DNA from: Bacteriovoracaceae bacterium | GTDB lineage: Bacteria > Bdellovibrionota > Bacteriovoracia > Bacteriovoracales > Bacteriovoracaceae | Reading direction: 5' to 3' | Assembly (NCBI GenBank): GCA_020630335.1 | Contig: JAHDBN010000021.1 | Coordinates: 1 to 38,252, forward strand | Length of the DNA: 38,252 nt | In this document: positions 1-7,024 of the stretch, piece after piece | Layout: every line of letters begins with the position of its first letter | Numbering within the stretch: the stretch's first letter is position 1 | Notes under the pieces: model-generated | What the model was told of the DNA's origin: nothing | What the model saw: only the letters and a program-made list of their open reading frames with translations | Databases searched by the model: none | Translations under genes and position numbers: made by a program

Positions 1-88
1 CTTTGATTTTGTATTTTTTAATTGCAGCTTCAGCTAATCTTCTAAGAGAAATCAGCTGAGATCTATAACTTTTATGAATAAAATTCAT
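1..88 (-). CDS. 5' end of an unidentified gene (cut by window edge)
   Basis: An open frame begins with ATG at 88 on the minus strand, 10 bases after the yidC stop, and runs off the window after 29 codons with no stop. The visible protein starts MNFIHKSYRSQLISLRR and continues as a basic, helix-like stretch ending in KKYKIK. There is only a weak purine-rich (AAGAA) ribosome site. The close spacing suggests co-transcription with rpmH-rnpA-yidC. A helical N-terminus of this type occurs in aminoglycoside-phosphotransferase/homoserine-kinase-like proteins, but 29 residues are too few for a family call. Confidence 0.45.
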   Translation of the reverse strand, partial: MNFIHKSYRSQLISLRRLAEAAIKKYKIK

Positions 89-98
89 TTCTTGAAAT

Positions 99-1559
99 TT
101 ATTTAACTCTTTTTAATACGAAAAAATGAAGGGCTATACCAAATAATGTAGAGATAAAAATATAAAGGTTTAATCCACTTGGAAGATCTTTCATAATAAA
201 AGCAAAAATTAATGGAAGGAACATCATTACTTTTGCTTGAGTTTTATCCATTCCTGTAGTTGGCGTGATTTTTTGTTGGGCAAACATAGCAAGGCCCATA
301 AGAACAGGTAAAATATAATAAGGATCTTTTTCACTTAAATCCTTTACCCACCCTATCCAAGGAGCATCTACTAATTCCACTGCATTGTACAAAACTTTAT
401 AGAAAGCAAAAAATATAGGCATTTGAAGTAACATGGGAAAACATCCACTTAATGGATTTGTTCCTGCTTTTTTAAAAAGCATCATGGTTTCTTTTTGCAT
501 TTTTGCTGGATCGTCTTTGTATTTCTTTTTAATCCTATCAATCTCAGGCTGAATTTTTTTCATTTTAGCCATATTCTTTGTAGATATGTATTGAAGAGGA
601 AAAGTTAAAAGTCTAATTAATAAGGTTAATAAAACTATCGCCCATCCCCAGTTTCCAATCATAGAGTAAAAGTATTGAAGACCTCTTAAAACTGGAATAG
701 CGATAATTGAGAAGAAACCAAAATCTACCGCAAAATGAAGATTTTTTCCGATTTTAATTAATTGATCGTATGTTTTTTTAACAAAAATAAATGAAGTATT
801 TTCTTTGATTGGAGTGATAATTTCAAACTGGCTTTCTATTTCTCCAGGCCTTGCTACGATTTTAGAAGGAGAATCCTTTCCTACTATTCTTGTTAGGGTG
901 TGATAATAATAATCATTTCCAAACCATTGAAGGTTTTCTTGAATACTTTCTTCATCTCCAATAGTTAACTCTTCAAGGTCACTTTTGTTTGTTAGGTAAG
1001 TAAATTTTGAAAAGTGCACATTATTTTTTTCCATACTTTTAGAAGGAAAAATATATTTTATATGGGTAAAGTTTACGTTTTTAGTAGTTTTAAAATTTAA
1101 TAAACCATTTTTTTCTAAAGATATATTAATGACGATATTTGGATTAGAAGCTGTAAAATTGTTTTCTGAGTTCTTAGTAATTGTAAAAATTTGTGGAGCT
1201 GAAATATTTCCTTGGATAAATTGAACTCTTTGAAGAAAACTATCTTGTTGAAAAAGTTCATTTGCCGAAGTGTTCTTATAGCTGGCTTTTTTAATATCTA
1301 ATCTGTTGTTAAGTTCGTATTTGAAATCTCCGCTATTGAAGCTAAAAAGCTCTTCTTTTTGATTTGGAGTGTTTTTAGGAGCTATTGGTTCTATAGGGGC
1401 AGCTGTATTGATTTTAGTACTCTTATTGGTTTCTTTTGTTGTTACTACTTCGTTTGTAACTTGAGTTTTTTTAGGAGGAGCAAAATAAAATTGCCAAGCA
1501 AATAAAATAATTCCAGATATTAATACTGCAGTCATGGCACGTGTTTGATCAGATTTCAT
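99..1559 (-). CDS. yidC: YidC membrane protein insertase
   Basis: Inner-membrane insertase/chaperone that folds proteins into the membrane alone or with SecYEG. The 486-aa protein has an N-terminal membrane segment (about residues 8-27), a low-complexity linker, a periplasmic domain (about 65-280) and the conserved C-terminal five-helix core. The core includes LLIRLLTFPLQ with the groove arginine at about 316, a charged cytoplasmic hairpin (about 328-365) and FPMLLQMPIFFAFYKVL. It ends in a short basic tail, KRVK. An AAAGGA ribosome site sits just before the ATG. It follows rnpA by 9 bases, the classic rpmH-rnpA-yidC order. The linker carries APIEP at residues 54-58, which is the protein copy of the repeated 14-bp DNA motif (see 1387-1400). 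Confidence 0.97.
   Translation of the reverse strand: MKSDQTRAMTAVLISGIILFAWQFYFAPPKKTQVTNEVVTTKETNKSTKINTAAPIEPIAPKNTPNQKEELFSFNSGDFKYELNNRLDIKKASYKNTSANELFQQDSFLQRVQFIQGNISAPQIFTITKNSENNFTASNPNIVINISLEKNGLLNFKTTKNVNFTHIKYIFPSKSMEKNNVHFSKFTYLTNKSDLEELTIGDEESIQENLQWFGNDYYYHTLTRIVGKDSPSKIVARPGEIESQFEIITPIKENTSFIFVKKTYDQLIKIGKNLHFAVDFGFFSIIAIPVLRGLQYFYSMIGNWGWAIVLLTLLIRLLTFPLQYISTKNMAKMKKIQPEIDRIKKKYKDDPAKMQKETMMLFKKAGTNPLSGCFPMLLQMPIFFAFYKVLYNAVELVDAPWIGWVKDLSEKDPYYILPVLMGLAMFAQQKITPTTGMDKTQAKVMMFLPLIFAFIMKDLPSGLNLYIFISTLFGIALHFFVLKRVK
1387..1400 (+). repeat. Origin-region 14-bp motif, copy 1 (in yidC)
   Basis: GGTTCTATAGGGGC. Read on the coding (minus) strand it encodes APIEP in the YidC linker. 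It is the only copy left of dnaA and matches the consensus GGTYCTATNGGRSC derived from the nine copies in this window. Confidence 0.8.
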
Positions 1560-1568
1560 TTTTTTCCT

Positions 1569-1904
1569 TTAATTAAAGAATAAATTTATGTTGTTCTTTA
1601 ATTTATAAAAATAATTTTCTTTTTTAGTTTTATTGAAATTAATTACAATGAGCGCATCATATCCTAAATGCTTATATTTTGATAATCTAAAAGATTCTTT
1701 AATTAATCTCTTGGTTTTATTTCTAAAAACTGCATTACCACATTTTCTAGAAACGCTTATGCCTATTCTTGAATGATTAAAATCATTTTTTTTGAAATAA
1801 ACTTTAAAAAGTTCGTTTGTTGTTGTTTGAGAGTTATCTCTTAAATTAGAAAAATCTTTTTTAGAAAGAAGTCTAAAAGCTTTTGGGAAATTACTTTTTT
1901 CCAA
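1569..1904 (-). CDS. rnpA: Ribonuclease P protein component
   Basis: Basic protein subunit of RNase P, which matures tRNA 5' ends. The recognisable domain begins [13 protein letters not shown] and includes the signature [20 protein letters not shown], followed by RLIKESFR, typical of RnpA. The frame is open upstream to an ATG at 1994, which would give 141 aa with an N-terminal 30 residues that merely read rpmH in another frame. I place the start at the TTG at 1904, giving 111 aa, close to the family length of about 115 and overlapping the rpmH 3' end by 14 bases. The start is uncertain; the longer form would be a Thermus-like rpmH/rnpA nested arrangement. Confidence 0.85.
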   Translation of the reverse strand: MEKSNFPKAFRLLSKKDFSNLRDNSQTTTNELFKVYFKKNDFNHSRIGISVSRKCGNAVFRNKTKRLIKESFRLSKYKHLGYDALIVINFNKTKKENYFYKLKNNINLFFN

Positions 1905-2040
1905 CGCTAACAGTAAGTCTCTTTCTTCCTTTTCTTCTTCTTCTTTTAATAACAGCTTGTCCGTCACCTGAAGACATTCTTTTAAGAAACCCATGAGTTT
2001 TTAATCTTTTACTTCTTTTTGGTTGATATGTTCTTTTCAT
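1891..2040 (-). CDS. rpmH: 50S ribosomal protein L34
   Basis: A 49-aa protein starting [19 protein letters not shown] and ending in a [18 protein letters not shown] tail, the full L34 pattern. It is a component of the large ribosomal subunit. The start ATG at 2040 is preceded by an AAGGT ribosome site. It is the first gene of the leftward rpmH-rnpA-yidC operon, divergent from dnaA, as in many bacteria at the origin. The rnpA frame opens inside it. Confidence 0.97.
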   Translation of the reverse strand: MKRTYQPKRSKRLKTHGFLKRMSSGDGQAVIKRRRRKGRKRLTVSVGKK

Positions 2041-2174
2041 ATTTTTTACCTTAATAGATATCTTTTATTTGATAAAAGAAGTTAGCAAATTTAAGTTTTC
2101 GAGTCAATATGACATCTGCTAAGTTAAACATCCCTAAAGATTAGAGAAACTTTTAGTTAAAGGATTCATAACTA
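2041..2174. other. rpmH-dnaA intergenic region, candidate replication origin
   Basis: A very AT-rich 134-bp spacer between divergent rpmH and dnaA. Genes on both sides run away from it, as expected for an origin. I see no cluster of DnaA boxes in it; one DnaA-box-like 9-mer lies just inside dnaA at 2280. It also contains the rpmH promoter. Origin assignment rests on context only. Confidence 0.35.
2079..2107 (-). promoter_or_regulatory. Putative sigma-70 promoter of rpmH operon
   Basis: On the minus strand TTGACT (-35, 2107-2102) and TAACTT (-10, 2084-2079) are separated by 17 bases, with the -10 about 38 bases before the rpmH ATG. The -35 is near consensus and the -10 moderate. Predicted by eye only. 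Confidence 0.5.
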
Positions 2175-3770
2175 GTGACAAATAATAATTTTCCAATCGC
2201 AAACTTTCTAGATTCAAAAAGCTTAAGTAATGAAAATCATGAGGTTAACTCCTCATTTTCTGCACCGAGACAAAATCATTTTTCCACAAATGATTCATTT
2301 AACAAGGTAGAATTATCAGAGATTAGGTTAGAAATTTTAAGATCTATTCAAAAATTTGTTTCTACTGAAAAATTTGATGCCTTTTTCGCAAATTCTATGA
2401 TTATTGAATCCGTGAATAGCAATGAAATTGTTTTTTGCATAGCATCAGAGTTTAATAAAAAAATGATTCTTGAGTATTATTTTGAATTGCTTAAAAATTC
2501 AATTCAAGAGGTTCTTAAGAAAGAATATCAAATAAAATTTATAGTTTCTGGCCAAAAGTCTTCTTCCAACGCAGCTACTGTAGAGAAATCTAAAGTAGAA
2601 ATTTCTAATTCAGAATCAACTTACACTATTAATAAGGCCAAAACTGTTAAAAACATGTCTTTTAGCATAAATGATTTAAGGCCCAAAACTGAAGAAGTGA
2701 TGAGTGGGATTAACTCTAAATATATTGAAAGGACTCAAACCCCTAAAACTTTTCATCATGTAATTGATAAGAAAAAAACATTTGAATCATTTGTGGTTGG
2801 GCCATCAAATAATTTAGCTCATGCTTCTGCTACTGCTGTGTCTACCAGGCCAGGTGAAGTTTACAGTGCTTTATATGTTTACGGAGGATCTGGCTTAGGT
2901 AAAACTCACCTATTACATGCGATAGCTAATAAATTATTAAAAACAAAACCTAGTTTAAGAATAGACATAACTTCAGCTAATGATTTCATGTCTGAGATGA
3001 TTGATGCTTTTAAAAATAAAGACATTGTGAATTTTAGAAAGAGATATTATGAAAACATTGATGTTTTAATGATCGATGATATTCACATGATGAAGGATCG
3101 TTCTACGACACAAAATGAATTCTTCCATGTTTTTAACGAGCTTCAAAGAAGAAGAAAGCAGTTAGTTTTTACTTCAGACAAAGAACCTAAAGACATTACT
3201 GGTTTAGAAGATAGGATTAAAACTAGATTAAGCTCTTCTTTAGTTGTTGATATACAGCAACCAGATTTTGAAACGAGAGTTGCTATTTTGAAACAAAAAG
3301 CAACTGAAGAAAATATTTATATTCCAGATGATGTCATTGATCTTATTGCTTCTAATGTAAAATCAAATATTAGAGAACTTGAAGGATCTTTAATTAAATT
3401 AGGTGCATGTGCTTCTGTATTTAATATTGATATTGATCTTGAAATTGCCAAGGAGCAATTAAAAATAAATCCTGATAATCATCAAAAAACTGTAAACCTT
3501 GAAACAATTACAAAAACTGTTTCTAAATATTTAAATATCCCTGTTGCTGATATTAGATCTAGCGCTAGAAAAAAAGAAATTACTCTAGCGAGACATATTT
3601 CAATGTATTTTTCTTATTATATTGGAAGGTTTACTTATGTTCAGATAGGTGATTATTTTGGGAAAAGAGATCATACTTCTGTTATGCATGGAGTGAATAA
3701 GATTAAAGATCTTCAGAAAAAAGACACTGATTTTTCTAATAAACTTTACGAAATTGAAACTCAATTTTAA
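2175..3770 (+). CDS. dnaA: Chromosomal replication initiator DnaA
   Basis: Initiates replication by binding DnaA boxes and melting oriC. The 531-aa protein has an N-terminal domain I (about 45-110), a long low-complexity linker (about 115-190), and the AAA+ domain with Walker A GGSGLGKTH (about 236-244) and Walker B VLMIDDIH (about 297-304). The C-terminal domain IV carries the signature RDHTSVMHG (about 498-506). The linker is longer than in E. coli DnaA (467 aa). The start is GTG at 2175, 10 bases after AAAGGA. It is divergent from rpmH and followed after 51 bases by mnmE. Confidence 0.97.
   Translation: MTNNNFPIANFLDSKSLSNENHEVNSSFSAPRQNHFSTNDSFNKVELSEIRLEILRSIQKFVSTEKFDAFFANSMIIESVNSNEIVFCIASEFNKKMILEYYFELLKNSIQEVLKKEYQIKFIVSGQKSSSNAATVEKSKVEISNSESTYTINKAKTVKNMSFSINDLRPKTEEVMSGINSKYIERTQTPKTFHHVIDKKKTFESFVVGPSNNLAHASATAVSTRPGEVYSALYVYGGSGLGKTHLLHAIANKLLKTKPSLRIDITSANDFMSEMIDAFKNKDIVNFRKRYYENIDVLMIDDIHMMKDRSTTQNEFFHVFNELQRRRKQLVFTSDKEPKDITGLEDRIKTRLSSSLVVDIQQPDFETRVAILKQKATEENIYIPDDVIDLIASNVKSNIRELEGSLIKLGACASVFNIDIDLEIAKEQLKINPDNHQKTVNLETITKTVSKYLNIPVADIRSSARKKEITLARHISMYFSYYIGRFTYVQIGDYFGKRDHTSVMHGVNKIKDLQKKDTDFSNKLYEIETQF
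2280..2288 (+). other. Single DnaA-box-like site inside dnaA
   Basis: TTTTCCACA fits the relaxed bacterial DnaA-box pattern TTWTNCACA. It lies about 105 bases inside the dnaA coding region. It is alone, so it could be chance or an autoregulatory site. Confidence 0.3.
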
Positions 3771-3783
3771 GTAAATTACCTAT

Positions 3784-3797
3784 GGTTCTATCGGGGC
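3784..3797 (+). repeat. Origin-region 14-bp motif, copy 2 (dnaA-mnmE spacer)
   Basis: GGTTCTATCGGGGC, the only copy in non-coding DNA. It sits 13 bases after the dnaA stop and 24 bases before the mnmE ATG. Its presence outside genes shows that the motif is not just a protein repeat. Confidence 0.85.
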
Positions 3798-3809
3798 AGT
3801 CGTGCTAGA

Positions 3810-3821
3810 TTCTCGCGAGAA
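3810..3821. promoter_or_regulatory. Perfect 12-bp palindrome at mnmE start
   Basis: TTCTCGCGAGAA ends directly against the mnmE ATG and covers where a Shine-Dalgarno would sit (GCGAGAA). The central CGCG is unusual in this AT-rich window. It could be an operator or could form a small hairpin that limits translation. Function is inferred only. Confidence 0.4.
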
Positions 3822-5156
3822 ATGACTGACTATTTTGATAAATTCGATTCTATTATCGCTGTAAGTACTGGAAATTACTTTAAATCTGCAATTTCTGTAA
3901 TTAGAATTTCTGGTCCTATAGAACCAGATGCACTTCTCCCCTATTTAAGTTGTTCTGCCCCCATAGAACCAAGAAAAGCAATATTCACTAAACTGTTGAA
4001 CAATAATGAGACTTTAGATGAAATCGTTTTAACATATTTCAAAGGGCCTTCAAGTTTTACTGGAGAAAATGTCTTTGAGCTTTCTGTTCATGGAAACCCT
4101 ATAAATGTTAATAGAATCATTGATTTTCTAACTAAAGAGTTGAATTTAAGAAGTGCTGAAGCAGGTGAATTTTCTTATAGAGCACTAAGAAATAAGAAGC
4201 TTAGTTTAAACCAGATCGAGGGGCTAGATTTAATTTTAAGTTCTAATTCTGATTTTGCCATTTCTCAAGGCTTAAACCTTCTCTCTGGAGATGTGAATTC
4301 AGACTATACTGAAATTAAAAAAGCTTATTTATACCTATGTTCTACGCTAGAAGTAGTTATTAATTTTTCTGAAGATTTAGGTGAAAAAGAAGCATTTGAT
4401 ATATTCAAGGATAGCTTTGAATCATTTAAAAACTTGATTGAAAAGCTCAAGGAACGTGCCCCCATAGAACCAGAAATATTAATTAAGCCCAAGATAGTTC
4501 TTTATGGAAAGCCAAATTCTGGCAAAAGCACACTATTTAATAGATTACTTAAGAAGAAAAGATCTATTGTTTCTTCAACTGAAGGCACTACTAGAGATTA
4601 CATAGCAGATACTATTTCAATAAAAGGAGTATCTTTTGAGTTAATTGATACTGCTGGAATACGCTCTACTGAAGATGAAATTGAAGAAGCAGGAATTGAG
4701 TTTTCAAAAAATCTTTTAGATAAAGCATTTTTTAAAATACTTCTCACGAAAGATGATATTAAAGATGATTCTTTTGATTTAGTGATAAAAACCCATTCAG
4801 ACTTTGGTCCTATGGGACCACTTGAAGATCATGTATCGAGAATAAATGGTCCTATCGGGGCGAATCTTCTTGAAAAAAATACAGATTTTGATAACTTTGT
4901 TCTTAGCTCTATTATTAATAAATTTGAGATGAGCATAGAAAATAATCCTATAATAATACCAAGACATAACAAGATAATAAATGAACTTTACAATATTTCC
5001 AATAATTTCAATAACTTAGTTGATATTGAGTCTGATTTTGCAATACTTTCTTCTGAAGTTGGTTCTATGGGGGCATTATTAGAAGAGCTTATTGGTCAGG
5101 TAAAGTCTGATGATGTATTAGATAACATCTTTGCTAATTTTTGCATTGGAAAATAG
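3822..5156 (+). CDS. mnmE: tRNA modification GTPase MnmE (divergent)
   Basis: With MnmG it installs the 5-carboxymethylaminomethyl group on wobble U34 of tRNAs. The 444-aa protein has an N-terminal folate-binding-type domain (about 9-120, with RISG at 28-31), a helical domain, and an inserted G domain with P-loop GKPNSGKST (229-237), TTRD (256-259) and DTAG (276-279). The C-terminus is FCIGK with the conserved cysteine. Two features are odd. The usual glycine-rich GxGG loop near residue 17 reads GNYFKS. The expected NKxD guanine-specificity motif appears as THSD (324-327). Six copies of the repeated DNA motif lie in frame and encode GPIEP (31-35), APIEP (46-50 and 213-217), GPMGP (329-333), GPIGA (343-347) and GSMGA (414-418). 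It is followed closely by mnmG. Confidence 0.95.
   Translation: MTDYFDKFDSIIAVSTGNYFKSAISVIRISGPIEPDALLPYLSCSAPIEPRKAIFTKLLNNNETLDEIVLTYFKGPSSFTGENVFELSVHGNPINVNRIIDFLTKELNLRSAEAGEFSYRALRNKKLSLNQIEGLDLILSSNSDFAISQGLNLLSGDVNSDYTEIKKAYLYLCSTLEVVINFSEDLGEKEAFDIFKDSFESFKNLIEKLKERAPIEPEILIKPKIVLYGKPNSGKSTLFNRLLKKKRSIVSSTEGTTRDYIADTISIKGVSFELIDTAGIRSTEDEIEEAGIEFSKNLLDKAFFKILLTKDDIKDDSFDLVIKTHSDFGPMGPLEDHVSRINGPIGANLLEKNTDFDNFVLSSIINKFEMSIENNPIIIPRHNKIINELYNISNNFNNLVDIESDFAILSSEVGSMGALLEELIGQVKSDDVLDNIFANFCIGK
3912..3925 (-). repeat. Origin-region 14-bp motif, copy 3 (mnmE)
   Basis: GGTCCTATAGAACC on the plus strand; the reverse complement GGTTCTATAGGACC fits the consensus. It is the most symmetric copy, palindromic except at position 4. 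It encodes GPIEP (MnmE residues 31-35). Confidence 0.85.
3957..3970 (-). repeat. Origin-region 14-bp motif, copy 4 (mnmE)
   Basis: GCCCCCATAGAACC on the plus strand, i.e. GGTTCTATGGGGGC on the minus strand. It starts 45 bases after copy 3 and encodes APIEP (residues 46-50). Confidence 0.85.
4458..4471 (-). repeat. Origin-region 14-bp motif, copy 5 (mnmE)
   Basis: Identical to copy 4 over all 14 bases, 501 bases downstream. It encodes APIEP (residues 213-217), just before the G domain. Confidence 0.85.
4806..4819 (+). repeat. Origin-region 14-bp motif, copy 6 (mnmE)
   Basis: GGTCCTATGGGACC, with dyad-symmetric outer arms (GGTCC/GGACC). It encodes GPMGP (residues 329-333), just after the aberrant G4 position. 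Confidence 0.85.
4848..4861 (+). repeat. Origin-region 14-bp motif, copy 7 (mnmE)
   Basis: GGTCCTATCGGGGC, starting 42 bases after copy 6. It encodes GPIGA (residues 343-347). Confidence 0.85.
5061..5074 (+). repeat. Origin-region 14-bp motif, copy 8 (mnmE)
   Basis: GGTTCTATGGGGGC, the same sequence as copies 4 and 5 in the opposite orientation. It encodes GSMGA (residues 414-418). It lies 84 bases before parS site 1. Confidence 0.85.
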
Positions 5157-5157
5157 T

Positions 5158-5173
5158 TGTTCCACGTGGAACA
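5158..5173. promoter_or_regulatory. parS: parS centromere site 1
   Basis: TGTTCCACGTGGAACA is a perfect 16-bp palindrome matching the well-known chromosomal parS form bound by ParB. It sits in the 23-bp mnmE-mnmG junction, and parA-parB lie 2.5 kb downstream. ParB would load here and spread to organise the origin region. Confidence 0.93.
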
Positions 5174-5179
5174 TTTGAG

Positions 5180-7024
5180 ATGAATATGTACGATATTATA
5201 GTTATTGGTGGAGGACATGCAGGAGTTGAGGCTTGTCATATCGCTAGTAAATTTAAATTAAAAGTTGCTCTAATAACATTAGAGTCTGTTCCTATTGGAT
5301 CTGCTCCATGTAACCCATCTATTGGTGGGATTGGAAAAGGACAAGTTGCCAGGGAAATCGACTGTATGGGTGGCTTAATGGGCAAGCTTGCTGATTCTGC
5401 TGGAATACAATATAGAATTCTCAATGAATCTAAAGGGTACGCTGTTCAGTCCACGAGGGTTCAGATAGATAAAGACTTATATGCAATAAATGCCGAGGAA
5501 TCAATTAAGCTAATACCTAATATTGATATAATTAAAGAAAAGGTAATCTCTATAGATAAAGTTAATGATTTTAAAGTTATTACTGAAAAAAATGAATATA
5601 TATCAAAAAAATTAATCTTAACTGTAGGAACATTTCTAAATGGAAAGCTTCATATGGGAAAAGAGACATTTGAAGGTGGAAGGATAGATTCTGAAAATTC
5701 TGAAGGGTTAGAAGATATATTTTCAAATATTAAAATTAGAAATATTAGATTTAAAACAGGAACTCCTCCTCGTATTTTAAAAAGATCTATTGATTTCTCT
5801 AAGCTAATTGAGCAGAAATCAGATCCAAAAGCTATAAATTTTCATCTTTTAAATGATAATCAAAGAAAAATAGATCAACTATCGTGTTATCTAACTCATA
5901 CTAATCAGAAAACAATAGATATAATAAGTGAAAACAAAGAACTTTCTCCTATGTATAATGGTCAAATAGAAGGAACTGGAGCAAGGTATTGCCCAAGTAT
6001 AGAAGATAAGGTTTTTAGGTATCCAGAAAAAAGCAATCATCACATTTTTGTAGAACCAGAAGGTTTAAATACAGATCTTTACTACCCTAGTGGAATTTCT
6101 AGTTCTCTTCCTAAGAAAATACAAGATGAATTTATTAAAACGATAAATGGATTAGAAAATTCCGAAATATCTAAGTATGGATATGCTGTTGAATATGATG
6201 TTATTGATACAACTTATTTAAATTCAGGACTTGAGCATTCAGAAATACCAGGACTTCACTTCGCAGGCCAGGTAAATGGTACTTCTGGTTATGAAGAAGC
6301 TGCTGGGCAAGGATTAATAGCAGGAATTTACGCTTCTATGGTTCTATCGGGGCAAGATCCTATAAAACTATCTAGAGAAGACTCTTATATAGGAGTAATG
6401 ATTCAGGATTTAATTACAAATACAAGAGATGAGCCTTATAGATTGTTTACATCAAGATCAGAGAATAGACTTTCTATAAGAGAAGACAACTGTCATTTAA
6501 GAATGAAGAAATACAGAGATTTATTAAATATTAATGATGAATTTGATGAATATTTAAATATTTTGGAAGATGAGTTTTTATGTTTGAGTAAATTCTGCGA
6601 TGAAACAAGTGTTTCTTTAGATAATATATCTAAATACAATGATGAACTAGCTAAGGTTTTTAAAAAATTAGAGAAGAAAATCTTTATTTCAGATATTTTA
6701 AAGGTCCCTACTGTAGATCCAGTAGATTTTCTTAATTATATAACTAATCAATGTAAAATTTCTTTTAATTTTAGATCTATTAGAACTGCAGCTATATCTA
6801 AAAAATACGAGGGTTATATTAAAAAGCATGATGTTTACACTAGAAAGATTCAAAAAGTTGATAGAATGAACATAGATCTCAATAAAATGCTAAATTCTAG
6901 TAATATATCTTTTGAGTGCAAGCAAAGAATCAAAAAATCTAGACCTGAAACTTTTAAAGATTTAAAAAATATAAATGGAATAAGACAAGCAACATTAGCT
7001 GTTGTTGCTAGTGGTGTTTATTAA
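5180..7024 (+). CDS. mnmG: tRNA uridine 5-carboxymethylaminomethyl modification enzyme MnmG (GidA)
   Basis: FAD-dependent partner of MnmE in tRNA wobble-U34 modification. The protein (614 aa from this start) begins MNMYDIIVIGGGHAGVEAC with the dinucleotide-binding glycines. It contains NPSIGGIGKGQ, GTFLNGKLHMG, GTPPR and GYEEAAGQGLIAG, all typical of MnmG. The frame is open upstream to an ATG at 5141, but that would overlap mnmE and translate parS (VPRGT), so I prefer ATG 5180; ATG 5186 is also possible. A copy of the 14-bp motif lies at 6340-6353, in a different codon frame from those in mnmE. The gene overlaps rsmG by one base. Confidence 0.95.
   Translation: MNMYDIIVIGGGHAGVEACHIASKFKLKVALITLESVPIGSAPCNPSIGGIGKGQVAREIDCMGGLMGKLADSAGIQYRILNESKGYAVQSTRVQIDKDLYAINAEESIKLIPNIDIIKEKVISIDKVNDFKVITEKNEYISKKLILTVGTFLNGKLHMGKETFEGGRIDSENSEGLEDIFSNIKIRNIRFKTGTPPRILKRSIDFSKLIEQKSDPKAINFHLLNDNQRKIDQLSCYLTHTNQKTIDIISENKELSPMYNGQIEGTGARYCPSIEDKVFRYPEKSNHHIFVEPEGLNTDLYYPSGISSSLPKKIQDEFIKTINGLENSEISKYGYAVEYDVIDTTYLNSGLEHSEIPGLHFAGQVNGTSGYEEAAGQGLIAGIYASMVLSGQDPIKLSREDSYIGVMIQDLITNTRDEPYRLFTSRSENRLSIREDNCHLRMKKYRDLLNINDEFDEYLNILEDEFLCLSKFCDETSVSLDNISKYNDELAKVFKKLEKKIFISDILKVPTVDPVDFLNYITNQCKISFNFRSIRTAAISKKYEGYIKKHDVYTRKIQKVDRMNIDLNKMLNSSNISFECKQRIKKSRPETFKDLKNINGIRQATLAVVASGVY
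6340..6353 (+). repeat. Origin-region 14-bp motif, copy 9 (mnmG)
   Basis: GGTTCTATCGGGGC, identical to copy 2 and sharing flanks (CTATGG before the common part, A after). Here the reading frame is shifted, giving V-L-S-G-Q rather than the P-I-E-P-type tag. This argues for selection on DNA rather than on protein. Confidence 0.85.

Noticed and set aside
1905-1994. Extra 30 N-terminal residues of rnpA
   Set aside because: They only read rpmH in another frame and do not match the RnpA domain; kept as an alternative start.
5141-5179. Upstream extension of mnmG to ATG 5141
   Set aside because: It would overlap mnmE and translate parS; the conserved MnmG N-terminus begins after 5180.
5288-5301. 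Near match (12/14) to the 14-bp motif in mnmG, GTTCCTATTGGATC
   Set aside because: It mismatches at two otherwise conserved positions and lies in the strongly conserved PIGSAPCNPSIGG protein segment, so protein constraint explains it.
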